A DNA stretch of 64,000 bases from Ancistrus triradiatus (lineage: Eukaryota; Chordata; Actinopteri; Siluriformes; Loricariidae), in the NCBI GenBank assembly GCA_025084515.1, contig JAJAGP010000228.1:252001-316000 (forward strand). Reading direction: 5' to 3'. Below, piece after piece: positions 9,801-19,030 of this stretch; the first letter of the stretch is position 1; the number at the start of each line of letters is the position of its first letter. The notes below the pieces were generated by a model that saw only the letters and a list, made by a program, of their open reading frames with translations, was not told where the DNA came from and did no database searches. Both the position numbers and the translations under genes were made by a program.

Positions 9801-10900
9801 TCTGTCTTATTTACAACGTTGGTAAAGATTGGTTATTGATTTTCTTAAGCCCACATTGTAAATTATTAGAGGAATAAAGCATATTGTAATTTTTGGGAGA
9901 AATTAAAAAAAAGCACATATCACAATTATCACATTTAGTTGTTTTTGTAAATCCGTTTTATAAACATAGAAATGCTAAGTCTATAATGCCTGATGAGTGG
10001 CATAGAGTGCAATGAAACTAAGGGCTGTTTCATGTATTTATTTCTTTATTTATTTATTTTTTGTCTTACCATTGTTGGAAGGTGAAGGGAGTTTTGCTTT
10101 CAAGTCACATCATATTTATAACCTAGTTAAACAGGAATTCATGGGTACATGTTTTCTAAACACTTATGTGAAGTATATGTCAGATATACAGTGGAGACCA
10201 AACGACTTGGAGCACTAGCGAAAATGTTTGGATTTTTGTGGAGAAGGATTGATACTGTAGCAAAACAATGGCCCAAAACACACCTCAACCTTTTGCAACA
10301 ACTAATTGAAGACCAAAGAAGATTAAGCAGTGCTGACTGTCATGAACGTTCCACCATAGACACCTGTCAAGCATTTATAGGGGCACTTGAAGACAGAGAA
10401 AGCCAAGCACTGAGCAGCCTCAAAAGATGTCTTTTGGAATGATGTGTAAAGTAACAAAGTAGGCTAGTCTAACATGGATCATCAAAAAAAAGTTATTCAA
10501 ATATTCAACATTTGACACATTGTTATGCTGATTGGATGACTTGTAATGAAATAAATTGTATGAAAGTCAAGAAAACTGCAATAATGAGCATATTAACTAG
10601 TGGTCTTACACATTTGGCCTGTTAATAGGAACAGAAATGTTGTTAGGAGCAATGTTTTATGCCTCTGTTAACAAGACTGTGTTTGTAAAATTCTTTTATC
10701 TGCAGTTCTTTGGCTCGTACACAAACAATACACTGTTTGAAACAGATGAGCGATACCGCCACCTGGGTTTCCAGATCGAAGACCTCGGCTGCTGTAAGGT
10801 GATCCGTCACTCCCTGTGGGGCACGCATGTTTTTGTAGGAACCGTTTTCACCAGTGCACCACCCAACAGCCTTGTGATGAAGAAGCTGCAAGGAAATTAA
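738..10900 (+). CDS. mmadhc: mmadhc (CblD), cobalamin trafficking protein; coding exons 2-7 of the gene
   Basis: MMADHC is the adaptor that accepts cobalamin after MMACHC and directs it to cytosolic methionine synthase or to mitochondrial methylmalonyl-CoA mutase. Six exons are read: 738-861, 1256-1479, 1566-1674, 1938-2068, 9391-9477 and 10706-10900, with stop TAA at 10898. All junctions are AG/GT and all phases join, giving 289 residues against 296 in human. The last three exon sizes (131, 87, 195) agree with my recollection of the human gene. Recognisable blocks are [50 protein letters not shown] and [13 protein letters not shown]; the last three belong to the conserved C-terminal nitroreductase-like domain. 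The first codon read is residue 4 (VLCSRAR). An in-frame TAG of the splice acceptor lies just before it, so the ATG and about two more codons must be on an upstream exon that I cannot find at 1-737. No frameshift or stop is seen, so the gene looks functional. Confidence 0.95.
1256..1479 (+). CDS. mmadhc: mmadhc exon ([12 protein letters not shown] block)
   Basis: The acceptor is CACAG ending at 1255 and the donor is GTAAGG at 1480. The two leading bases complete the Gly codon split with the previous exon. The exon carries the strongly conserved [20 protein letters not shown] block and the LPDVLASPSSSERHEF block, and ends in phase 0. Confidence 0.95.
1566..1674 (+). CDS. mmadhc: mmadhc exon (FDHSRVECAIQPCPELLKK)
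   Basis: The acceptor is CCGCAG ending at 1565 and the donor is GTGCGA at 1675. The exon encodes 36 codons plus one base. The VECAIQPCPELL stretch corresponds to human VECAIQTCPELL. It is only 86 bp downstream of the previous exon. Confidence 0.93.
1938..2068 (+). CDS. mmadhc: mmadhc exon ([17 protein letters not shown])
   Basis: The acceptor is TTGCAG ending at 1937 and the donor is GTGAGT at 2069. The 131-bp exon starts the conserved C-terminal domain and ends in phase 0 at LLAK. A foldback Tc1 element starts only 76 bp after its donor. Confidence 0.95.
2145..2598 (-). mobile_element. Foldback, internally deleted Tc1 element, family B, in mmadhc intron 5
   Basis: The ends are CAGTGGTGCTTGAAAGTTTG and its inverse CAAACTTTCAAGCACCACTG, flanked by TA on both sides. 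Only the transposase C-terminus survives, on the - strand (EEWAKIPPSRCAGLINSYRK). It is then joined directly to the other arm. The element is 454 bp against roughly 1.5 kb for a full copy, and the two arms can form a long hairpin in the mmadhc pre-mRNA. Confidence 0.85.
2601..2874. repeat. Weak SINE-like remnant, otherwise unique intron sequence
   Basis: At 2620-2700 the sequence TGTGCTACCGGTTAGGTCCC with CAGCTCCCCACAACCCCGAG resembles a worn SINE tail. The remainder is AT-rich intron with nothing recognisable. Confidence 0.25.
2875..3266. mobile_element. hAT-like nonautonomous element (family H), short copy
   Basis: The left end GTACTCACACTAGGCTCAGG mirrors the right end GGGCTCAGTGTGAGTAC. 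The interior shares segments (GCAGACTTCATGGTTGTACT, and a CTCGTGCG-type segment) with the larger composite at 4573-7308 and with 63066-63335. No coding capacity remains. The hAT assignment rests on the end sequence style and is tentative. Confidence 0.6.
3666..3900. mobile_element. Tc1 family B terminal arm, solo
   Basis: One inverted-repeat arm starts CAGTGGTGCTTGAAAGTTTG and runs to the CTTTCAGTATCTAGTGTGA region. The other arm and the transposase are missing. The copy is broken at the junction with the LINE-type repeat that follows. Confidence 0.8.
3902..4570 (-). repeat. LINE-type 3' region, inverted relative to 60910-61455
   Basis: Positions 3902-4135 are the reverse complement of about 60940-61140. 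Shared features are GAGTCACTTTAGGATCTTG, AGTCCTTGGCAGCACTTTGT, TGGTGTGGCCAGGTATGG and ACTGGTACCGGAACACAGCT. The related copy ends in an L2/CR1-like 3' tail, so this is probably the 3' UTR of a fish LINE in reverse. Positions 4136-4570 show no recognisable feature. Confidence 0.55.
4850..5270. repeat. Tandem array, about 125-133-bp units
   Basis: The unit begins TTATTATAAGGCTTATTAGG followed by GCTGTGTGTCAGCGCG. Units start near 4856, 4979, 5112 and 5240. Diverged units reappear beyond the LINE insertion near 6975, 7012 and 7146. Each unit also carries an AAGTCCGCTGT or similar box. Confidence 0.7.
5566..6965 (-). pseudogene. LINE reverse transcriptase fragment (L2/Rex-like clade)
   Basis: On the - strand a broken reverse transcriptase can be read. 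VLLDLSAAFDTI holds the first catalytic Asp, GVPQRSVLGP follows, and CYADDTQLYIS at 6141-6173 is the catalytic YADD box. Downstream are LVHGFITSRLDYCN and YKALHGLAPHYLS, typical of L2-like LINEs. Several frameshifts and stops separate these blocks. Both the 5' end and the normal 3' UTR are missing, so it is an internal fragment. Confidence 0.8.
7325..7655. repeat. Interspersed repeat fragment, hAT-like ends
   Basis: Positions 7325-7395 (GGGCATTCATTAGGTAATGA, then GACAGACCCGATGAAC) match the reverse complement of 57955-58030. The stretch ends with GAATATTCGGTGCATCCCTA, a common terminal motif of fish hAT-type elements. No coding potential is seen. Confidence 0.45.
7656..9390. other. Remainder of mmadhc intron 5
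   Basis: This is AT-rich intron sequence. At 8551-8600 short alternating GATTCGAATCG/GAATCG motifs occur. No coding exon, RNA gene or clear transposon was recognised. Confidence 0.5.
9391..9477 (+). CDS. mmadhc: mmadhc exon (FIEGAKEICQALHTEGFWAD)
   Basis: The acceptor CTGTTTTCAG ends at 9390 and the donor GTAAGT begins at 9478. The exon is 29 in-phase codons, ending DPSSGLA. The preceding intron of about 7.3 kb is the longest in the visible gene and is filled with transposons. Confidence 0.95.
9478..10705. other. mmadhc last intron, with transposon-like remnants
   Basis: Near 9528 a TACAGGTGCGCGTCACTTG motif resembles the end of the element at 45651-46048. From 10190 a CAGTGGAGACCAAACGACTT motif looks like a Tc1-type terminus, followed to about 10440 by a degraded internal region with an open frame (FLWRRIDTVAKQWPKT). 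That frame is not a recognised protein. Confidence 0.4.
10706..10900 (+). CDS. mmadhc: mmadhc terminal coding exon
   Basis: The acceptor TATCTGCAG ends at 10705. The 65 codons include stop TAA and end MKKLQGN, against human MKKLSGN. The exon contains the invariant [11 protein letters not shown] and [13 protein letters not shown] segments. Confidence 0.96.
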   Translation, partial: [64 protein letters not shown]

Positions 10901-11778
10901 GATATGACACATTTCAGTGTAATACCTCTGAACACAAGGAGCTGCCTTGTTTGAGTGTTCAGAGTGCACTTGGGTAACTATTAGCAGTGGCCCACAGTGC
11001 ACTTAGAACTCACAAGTATGAAGACTCAAACTTCTTTCTCTGTTAGATTTGTTGTAATCCCTAAGTGTAGTTAAATATATTTGTTTTTTAGATAAATATG
11101 ATGGGAATCAATGACTGTATGAAGGTAAATGCAGTGCTGCTTCATGTGTGTCCTTGTTGCCTTTATCCCTTCAGACACTAAAGTGTGAAACCGAGCAAAT
11201 TTCATTCTGTAATAATTCTGAATTGGTTGTGAATTAATAGATGATGTAAGCACACGATTGATAAATTGGGCTGTTTGATTAAAATACAAGGGGTTGTGTT
11301 TGTGCCGTCAAGCATATGGCAGCTGTTAGTTAAGGTCCAGGCTTCATTTAATAAATGTGAATCTGAATTTTTGCCTTGCAGTCACATTCAGGTGACAGAT
11401 TAAAATCTATGACTTGAATTGTTATTTTTCTGTTAGTAAAAACTGATATCTAAGATTAGTCAAGAGGCTAACCTCACCTGTACAACAGCTGATTGCTTAA
11501 GGAAGCAGAAACTTGGGTTGATTAAAATATGAATAACTGAAGCAAGTGTCTCCCAACTAAATTATGTAGCCCTTGGTTGTACACCATGAAACGTAAATAT
11601 CAATGGAAATAAACAGATGAAATGTACATGTACAGGTTATTACCATTGCCCTTATTAGGCTTATTTATTTGACTATTTTAAATAAATTTCAGCTGTCTTT
11701 GGACTATGTGCTTGCCCTGCTCTAAACATGTTGTCATTCAGTTTTGTTAATCGTTACGTATGGATTAAGACCCTCATA
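10901..11778 (+). other. mmadhc 3' UTR and downstream flank
   Basis: This is AT-rich, non-repetitive sequence after the mmadhc stop. Two canonical AATAAA hexamers lie on the + strand at 11350-11355 and 11608-11613. Either could serve as the polyadenylation signal. No ORF of interest is present. Confidence 0.5.
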
Positions 11779-12232
11779 CAGTGGTGCTTGAAAGTTTGTG
11801 AACCCTTTAGAATTTTCTATATTTCTGCATAAATATGACCTAAAACATCATCAGATTTTCACACAAGTCCTAAAAGTAGATAAAGAGAACCCAGTTAAAC
11901 AAACAAGACAAAATTATTAAACGTGGTCATTTATTTATTTAGGAAAATGATCCAATATTACATATTAGTAAGTGGAAAAAGTATGTGAACCTTTGCTTTC
12001 AGTATCTGGTGTGACCCCCCTGTGTACCAACAACTGCAACTAAATGCCATTCCAAAACATTAACTTTATTCTTCTTTAAACTTGTAGAACGACTTGTGTG
12101 CATAAGGTCGTTGTGTTGCTGCATGACCCACCTTCTCTTGAGATTCAGTTCATGGACAGATGTCCAGACAGTTTCTTCTAGAATGCTTTGATTATAATTC
12201 AGAATTCATTGTTCCATCGATGATGACAAGCC
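11779..12232 (-). mobile_element. Tc1 family B, truncated 3' half
   Basis: The terminus CAGTGGTGCTTGAAAGTTTG is flanked by TA. After an internal deletion near 12040, the sequence TGCTGCATGACCCACCTTCT and the following bases correspond to transposase coding read on the - strand. The 5' part of the element is missing. Confidence 0.75.
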
Positions 12233-12989
12233 AGTTCAGTATGCCAGAAAGGTAATCATTTTCCTCCATCCTTATACCACAATTGTTTACCTAATAAATG
12301 AGCTTCATATTTGCAACATTTTCCAAATTAATTATAGGAGTAATCTGTGTCTGATTACCTTCTCAGAGTCTTGTGTTCCATCCTCAAGAGATAATTAGAT
12401 ATTATGGAGCTTGATAGTGAATTGTCTATTTTTATTGTCTAGTGTTATAATGCATATTTTTATACTTTGTATGTCATGTGAAATATATAAGCAGTTATTA
12501 AAAATAATTCCAGTATGACAAGGGAGTATAGGTTTGATAGGATTTTTTTTCCATTAAGTCATAAGTAAAGAAAAATTGTTCTCGATAAAATAAGTAAAAC
12601 AAATCTAATAGTGCATTTTAAAGTGATCACAAAGTAAAGAACTACATGTTTTGTTTCATGCAACATTTTTTTTTTCTGCTTCACTTCACTCTAGGCAGAT
12701 GGTAAGCTTTAATCATATGAATGTGCATGGCCCTTTTAATTATCAGTTCTAAAAGAGCATTGTGGGATGGCTAGATATCTGAATGAGCAGTTTGTGTGTG
12801 GCTGGGATTTTTTTATTTTTGTTTTATTGCTAAACTCTTACAGTTATAAAAGTACATGACATGGAAAAGGCATGGGCATCTGCATTTCTATAGTACAAAT
12901 CCACAAATAATTTTACTTCTCTGGCCCACATATCTAATCAGCCAATCACAATGCAGCAACTAAATTCATTTAGACATATTCTTCCCTAT
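12233..12989. other. Intergenic, AT-rich
   Basis: The sequence is AT-rich with short homopolymer runs. I see no gene or recognisable repeat. Confidence 0.5.
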
Positions 12990-13905
12990 TCAAACAGCAT
13001 CAGAATGTGTGATTTCAGAAAAAAAGGGGTTATAGTGACATGGTTGTTGGTGCTAGAGGGGCTGGTTAAAATATTTCAGAACCTGCTGATCTACTGGGAT
13101 TTTCACATCTCTGTGGTTTGCAGAGAACAGTCCAAAAAGAGAAAATAAAAATGTATTATTGAGGTCAGAGGAACTCAAGAACTCAAATAACCAGTAGTTA
13201 CAACCAAGGTAGGCAGAAGAGCATCTCTGAATGCACAAGACATCAAACCTTGAAGCAGATGGCCTACAGCAGCAGAAGACAACACCGGGTGCAACTCCTG
13301 TCAGCTAAGAACAGGCAACGGAGGCTACAGTTCACATGGGCTCACCAAAATTGGACAAAAAAAGACTTATTGCCTGGTCTGAGGAGTCTCGGTTTCTGCT
13401 GGTAGGGTCAAATTTTGGTGTAAACAACATGAAAGCATGGATCCATCCTCCCTTATATCAATGGTTGAGGCTGGTGGTGGTGGGGTATTGGTATTCTTGG
13501 CAAACCTTGGGCCCCTTAAAACCAATTAAGCATTGTTTAAACTCAACAGTCTACCTGAGTATTGTTGCTGGCCATGTCCACTGCTGACCATTATGACCAC
13601 TGTACCCATCGTCTGATGGCTACTTCCATCAGAATAACGTGCCATGTCACAAAGCTCAAATTATCTCAAACCCATGACCTCCACAGTCACAAGATCTCAA
13701 TCCAATAGAACAATTTTTGGATGTGGTGGAACAGGCACATGGATGTGCAGCTGACAAATCTGCAGTAACTGCGTGATGCTATCATGTCAATATGGAAATC
13801 CATGAGAAATGTTTCCAGCATCGTGTAGAATCTATGCAACGAAGAATTAAGGCAGTTTTCAATGCAAACAGGAGGTCCAGCCTGGTGCTAGCACGGTATA
13901 TGTTA
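12990..13905 (+). pseudogene. Tc1 family C transposase pseudogene, sense strand
   Basis: The + strand follows the layout of a common fish Tc1 transposase: an N-terminal DNA-binding part (GCATCTCTGAATGCACAAGA), a TTGCCTGGTCTGAGGAGTCT box for the W-S-(D/E)-E-S catalytic region, CTTGGGCCCCTTAAAACCAA, and TCTCAATCCAATAGAACA for the (S)QNPIE-type third motif. Multiple frameshifts and stops are present. Neither terminus is clear. Confidence 0.7.
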
Positions 13906-14044
13906 GTTAAGTATATAAGTTGTAAATATAAGTTGCTAGTGCGTGTATATTGAACAGTCATAAAATGTGTGTTAAAAGCGTCTGTTTAAATTAATCACCT
14001 GATAAATAAGGTTATGATCAGGTTGCATTGTGAGCATACATATA

Positions 14045-14510
14045 CAGTGCGGCAAAAAAGTAGTCAGCCACTGATTGTGCAAGTTCTGCTACTTAAAAAG
14101 ATGACAGAGGTCTGTAATTTTCATCATAGGTACACTTCAAGTATAAGAGACAAAATGAGAAAAAAAAAATCCAGGAAATCACATTGTAGAATTTTTTTTT
14201 AAATTAATTGTAGATTATGGAAAATAAGTATTTGGTCAGTAACAAAAGTTTAACTCAGTACCTTTGTTGGCAATGACAGAGGTCAAACGTTTCCTGTAAG
14301 TCTTCACCAGGTTTGCACACACCGTAGCTGGTATTTTGGCCCATTCCTCCACGCAGATCTCCTCAGGAGCAGTGATGTTTTGGGGCTGTCGCTGGGCAGC
14401 ATGGACTTTCAACTCCCTCCACAAATTTTCTATGGGGTTGAGGTCTGGAGACTGACTTCGCCACTCCAGGACCTTGAAATGCTTTTTATGGAGCTACTCC
14501 TTCGTTGCCC
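14045..14510 (-). mobile_element. Tc1 family A, 3' part with transposase C-terminus
   Basis: The terminus CAGTGCGGCAAAAAAGTAGT is flanked by TA. The transposase C-terminus on the - strand (MWRELKVHAAQRQPQN, EEWAKIPATVCANLVKTYRK) covers 14424-14236. The copy breaks off at about 14510, where a Penelope-type sequence begins. Confidence 0.8.
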
Positions 14511-14720
14511 GAGCACTTGCGTTGTTTAGAAGAAGCAGCATTTACAACCGCACTGATGATGTCTCCTCGATTGGTGACGAAACGTTTGCAATACAATTGC
14601 CAAGCTCGGAGAACAACCCAGAACCAACCAACTCAACTCGGGCTACCAATATTCAAAATTCTTTCAAAGTATTGAACATTATTAGCAACAGAAAGTCAAA
14701 TGTGCAAAACAGATCGCTTT
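14511..14720 (+). mobile_element. Penelope-like element tail fragment, subtype 2
   Basis: The fragment contains ACAACCGCACTGATGATG, GGTGACGAAACGTTTGC and CAAGCTCGGAGAACAACCC, a combination typical of Penelope-like terminal sequences in fish. No reverse transcriptase is attached. It adjoins the Tc1 A copy without any target duplication that I can see. Confidence 0.55.
14550..14589 (+). ncRNA. Hammerhead ribozyme motif in Penelope tail (subtype 2)
   Basis: The core CUGAUGA is at 14553-14559 and GAAA is at 14579-14582. Stem II pairs 14561-14566 with 14573-14578 (GUCUCC/GGUGAC, one U-U mismatch). Stem I is GCA 14550-14552 with UGC 14587-14589. One extra base (14560) lies between the core and stem II. 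The expected cleavage point is after 14586. Stem III would be the very short ACGU, which can only pair well in a dimer. Confidence 0.6.
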
Positions 14721-14832
14721 GTGTATGAGTGTGTATGGAGTGTGTAGCCCAGTTCATGTTATTGAGGTGTGTGTATGTGGTGTTTAGACCAGTCTCTGGT
14801 TATTGAGGAGTCTGTTGGCTTGTGGAAAGAAA

Positions 14833-15008
14833 CATTTACAGCATTTAGCAGACGCCCTTATCCAGAGCGACTTACAATTGATACAGTCTTACAATCCAAG
14901 AAATTGTGGGTTAAGGGCCTTGCTCAAGGACCCAACAGTGGCAGCTTGACAGAGGTGGGATTTGAACCTTGGACATAGTCCTGTACCTCATCCGCTAGGC
15001 TACCACAG
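14833..15008 (-). repeat. tRNA-derived SINE
   Basis: On the - strand there is a tRNA-like head, GTAGCCTAGCGGATGAGG with a B-box GGTTCAAATCC. The body TGAGCAAGGCCCTTAACCC and the end GGATAAGGGCGTCTGCTAAA follow. Related copies are at 27695-27885 and 48630-48735. Confidence 0.75.
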
Positions 15009-15009
15009 T

Positions 15010-15490
15010 CCAGAAACTGTTAGACAGTCTGTTTGTGAGGGCCCAAATGCTTTGTTACCACTTTCCAGTCAGCAGGAGTGTGAACAGCGAGTGTCAGGGG
15101 TGTGTGTTATTGCCCACAATGCTGGTGGCTTTGCGGATGCTACGTGTGGTGTAAATGTCCGTGATAGAGGGGAGAGAGATACCGATTACCTTTTCAGCTG
15201 TCCTCACTATCCTCTGTGGTCTGAGGCGGTGCAATTCCAAAACCAGAAAGTGATGAAGCAGGATGCTCTCAGTTGTCCCTCTGTAGAATGAGGTGAGAAT
15301 GCAAATGGGGAAGTGAGCTGCTGGTGTTGAGGGACCAGGTGAGATCCTCCGGCAGTCGAACACCAATGAAGTTAGTGCTCTTGACGATCTCTTCTGTAGA
15401 GCCGTCAAAGTCCAGCGGAGAGTGGTCACTCTGGGTTCTTCTGAAGTCAGCAACCATCTCTTTAGTTTTGTCAGTGTTCAGAGATGCAAA
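15010..15490 (-). pseudogene. LINE reverse transcriptase C-terminal fragment
   Basis: On the - strand, KEMVADFRRTQSDHSPLDFD and the block FIGVRLPEDLTWSLNTSS are followed, after a frameshift, by LTSFYRGTTESIL, RIVRTAEKVIGISLPSI and DIYTTRSIRKATSIV. This is the familiar region after the reverse transcriptase domain in fish LINEs. Only this part is preserved and it directly abuts the SINE. Confidence 0.75.
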
Positions 15491-16570
15491 ATGAAATCAC
15501 AATGATGTTGTGAGCAGGGATTATTGTTAGTTGTGGTTGGAGAAGGCTCGAAATATTGGGGGGAAAAAGTGTGAAAAAGTATGAGAGTATTTCAGCAGAG
15601 ATTAGTAAGACTTAAATATTGTGATCATATCCAAATACAAATGGTGAATACTTGAATATGTTTAGAAGTTGTGTAATAATTTCCCTCAAATATGTACATA
15701 TGTCTGTCTTTACATCTGAATCTGTGTTTGACAAATTTCAGGGACATCTTAAGTCCCTGTTACACAGAGCAACATTATCCAATCATGGGCATCTTTGAGC
15801 TCCACTATACAGAATGAGATTAACACACACTTCAAAGCATGCTTAACTGCACTGGGAGGCAAGCATCAGTTCAAAAAGAGCTGTTGTCTTGACATTTCTC
15901 ATGTTATCTCTAACCATCTTAGGTTTAGCTGCTATCAGGTTACAGTTGGCTCTGACTAACTTCGGAGTAGATGTAGAAGTCTGCTGACTGATAAGGCCAT
16001 AGGCCACACAGTTATTACAGTGAAGTCTTGGTGCAGAAAGAAACTGGATGCCAACACTGGAGAACACGTTCATCAAACTGTTCATCTCGTTTCAGTCACG
16101 TTAACTGCTTGTGGCTGTCATCAGTTTTGAATTTAGTTCTACTCTTGACTGATTACTCATGTACCATATGGCAGCTTATCTTAACCCATCATAAAAATAT
16201 GAAGTAGGCATAGTTTAAGCATGGATTTAAGTAATATAAACATGCTGTTTAAGTAAGTCAGGTATGCTCCTTCAACAGATTCTTCTTTCTGGAAGCCATG
16301 AATTAAGTTAAGATTGATTTGTTACACAGTCCTAATGGATGTTAGTACATCAAGGTGTCCGTGATACAAATTCCTCCTATCTATTGTAGCTTACCTTTTA
16401 GTAACAAGGCAGCATTTGAAATGCATTTTTAGAGTATCCCTGCAGAAAAAATAAAATGTGTCTACAAAAATGCAAGCCTGTATGACAATACTCAAGAGTA
16501 AGACTGGACATGCTAACTGTTTTAAAGTAAACAAAATTTGAAATATATATTTTTTAATTATATTTTACAT
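15491..16570. other. Intergenic, no recognised feature
   Basis: This is AT-rich unique sequence with no ORF above background and no familiar repeat. Confidence 0.5.
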
Positions 16571-17150
16571 ACAATCACTGGTCACTTTATTAGAAACATT
16601 TCTCAAAGATTGTGGTCCTTATTGACATGAGAGCGTCACATAGTTGCTGCAGATTTGTTGGCTGCACATCCATGATGCGAATCTCCAAAGAGAAGAGAGG
16701 CCTTTGAGTACAGTGAACTCCTTGTCTATTCAGTAAACTAGTTTGAGATTATCTGAGCTTTGTGACATGCCACATTATCCTGCTGGACATAGCGATCAGA
16801 AGATGGGTACACTGCGGTCATAAAAGGATGGACATGATCAGCAACAATACTCAGATGGCTGTGGTGTTTTAAGGGGCCCTAAACGTGTCAAGAAAATATC
16901 CAACTCACCATTACACCACCAAAAGCCAGAAACATTGATACAACACAGGATGGACGGCCATTCAGATGGCATTGTATTAGGAAAATGGTGTACCACATAG
17001 GTTCCACAATGCCAATATTTTACATTTATCAGTCATAACATTCTAACCACTAGAATTTAAAGACAGAAGTTACTTTGACCTGTACCACCTAATCAAACAT
17101 TGTTACAGATCAACAATGGCAGGTGGTTTAAAATTTCTGGCTGATTAGTG
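16571..17150 (-). mobile_element. Tc1 family C, degraded, - strand
   Basis: The terminus CAATCACTGGTCACTTTATTAG is a variant of the family C end. Inside are - strand transposase remnants (GTTTGAGATTATCTGAGCTT, GTGTTTTAAGGGGCCCTAAA) and a second end near GGCTGATTAGTGTA at about 17141. The copy is internally shortened. Confidence 0.7.
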
Positions 17151-18029
17151 TAGCCTATGTTGATAGTATAATTACTAAATAGGAATGAATTTATGTTTTG
17201 ATCTTTGTTGGTTTTCATTAAGTAATTTATTTACTATTTAACATACTTCATATGTTTCCTCTGTCTATGCCAGCTAAATAATGTGCAAATAATGAACTTT
17301 TAAGTAACTAAAGTGCATTTTAGAAGAGGGGTTATTAACCTAGTTAGTAGTTGCTACAGTAGTTGCTAACATTAGCTTTGTGTACCATTTTAACAGATAA
17401 GAAATTGACCATATGAATCATTCTTCTCCTCACACCTCTATATACCATATAATATAATTTATTCACTTTTTAGGTCCAAAAGTTAGTACCCAAGAAGTGA
17501 TTTTAATTATTTGTCAAAATATAAAACGAACCTGTTCTCAGTTGATTCAGCGTCTAAAGCAAAATAGCCCTCTATTGAAACCTAAGTAAATACTGTAAGC
17601 TATGATTAATGGACGCATGTTGCCAGAATTTCCGTGCTGAACAATATGGGTTACAAAAGGCCACGGCTCAGGCTGAGCTATGATCCAGGAGTAAATGAAT
17701 AAATGTTATGTGAAATATGTATTGTTTTTGCCTCTAATGCAGTCACACATTTGTTTGAATAATTTAACTCACAAGAAATGGGAGTCATTTATTATTTATT
17801 GAGGTTAGAGATTTAGGTCAGACACCCTCCTAGCTAGACTGCATGAAACATGAATAATTTAGCTGTTCAGCTGATCTAGACCTTGCCCTTTCCTTTAGAG
17901 ACTGAATTTCAAAACATAAAAATTAAAGCTTAAAGACAAACGCTTGTTACTACTGAGCAAAATCCTTTTAACAGTGTGTGTGTGTGTGGTGAGCATGCAT
18001 ATATATTTGTAGGGTACTTCTTGGTGAGA
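17151..18029. other. Intergenic, no recognised feature
   Basis: This stretch is AT-rich, with a short GT run near 17975. No gene or clear mobile element was recognised. Confidence 0.5.
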
Positions 18030-19030
18030 GACCGTTGACTTCTAGAATTGCCTATATGACACATTTGCCCACAACTGGGCCTATACATCTTCCATACTCA
18101 CAGGTTACTGAACCTGGCATCCCAGCTGGTCTAAAAAATAAAGGAAATATTACAATCTGGCGGACACATTCTTGGACGAGCATTACACTGCTGAAAAATG
18201 CCAGTTGGAAGCCCTGCCAAGAGGCAACACGTGAGAGGCAACACATGTGGCCGCAGGATGTCCTGCACATATTGCTGAGTTGTTAGTGTCCCTCATATCA
18301 CCACTAGGGGTAACCGACTGTCGTATACGATAACTCCCCAGATCATCACACCAGTAGCTGAGGCAGTGTCGTGCCACAACCATTGCAGGATTGAAGCGCT
18401 CACCATGAGGCCTCCATACTAGAAAGCTACCATCATCGGATCCCAAACAGAACTTGGATGATACAGTCCCAGTCCATAGCAGTCCAGGATTCTTGTTCAC
18501 AACACAACTGCAAACGAAGGTCATGGTGGCTAGCTATCAATAGCAGTTCACTGTGGCAACAAATTTCCTTCTGATAAGTGCCTGGAAATGGTTTGGGTAG
18601 AGACAGGGGTGTGAAGTGAAGCTGCCACCTCAGTCTTGATGGTGGACAACAAAACTGTGGGAGCTGCTCATGCTTGTGAGTGGATTAAACAATCATCTCT
18701 ACTGGTGGTCTATCTGGGACGTCCAGAACCTGTTTGCTGTGTGTGGGTGCCCTCACAGAACCATTGCTCCCAACACCTCCTAACAGCTAGGTCAGAACAG
18801 ACTAGATGGCAGGCAATTCACCTAAATGAACCATCCTGCTTCTGTCAGTCCAATGATGTGCCCCCTCTCAAAGTCAAGTCTGTCAGCTGGGCAAAATGTC
18901 TTTGAGTGTGTTGTAGAGGCATGCCTAGCAGTCAGTGATCCCTCACCAAGAGGTACACTACCCAAAGCAGTGGTGGAAGCAGTTTTATGCCCTATTTTAT
19001 GCCCTATTGTGGCAAGACCCAGTGTCTAAT
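18030..19030 (-). pseudogene. Tc1 family D transposase pseudogene
   Basis: On the - strand, LGSDDGSFLVWRPHGERFNP resembles the region around the first catalytic Asp of a Tc1/mariner transposase. RDTNNSAICAGHPAAT and HVLPLGRASNWHF follow, in the layout of the central domain. Frames shift several times. A shortened relative lies at 52440-52690. Confidence 0.65.

Noticed and set aside
10149..10442. 97-codon frame as a possible extra mmadhc exon
   Set aside because: It has no splice sites in a consistent phase, the conserved protein is already complete without it, and it begins at a Tc1-like terminus.
14840..15008. Possible tRNA gene (A/B-box-like sequence)
   Set aside because: The boxes belong to the head of a SINE. 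The cloverleaf is not complete and a SINE body follows, as in the copies at 27695 and 23190.
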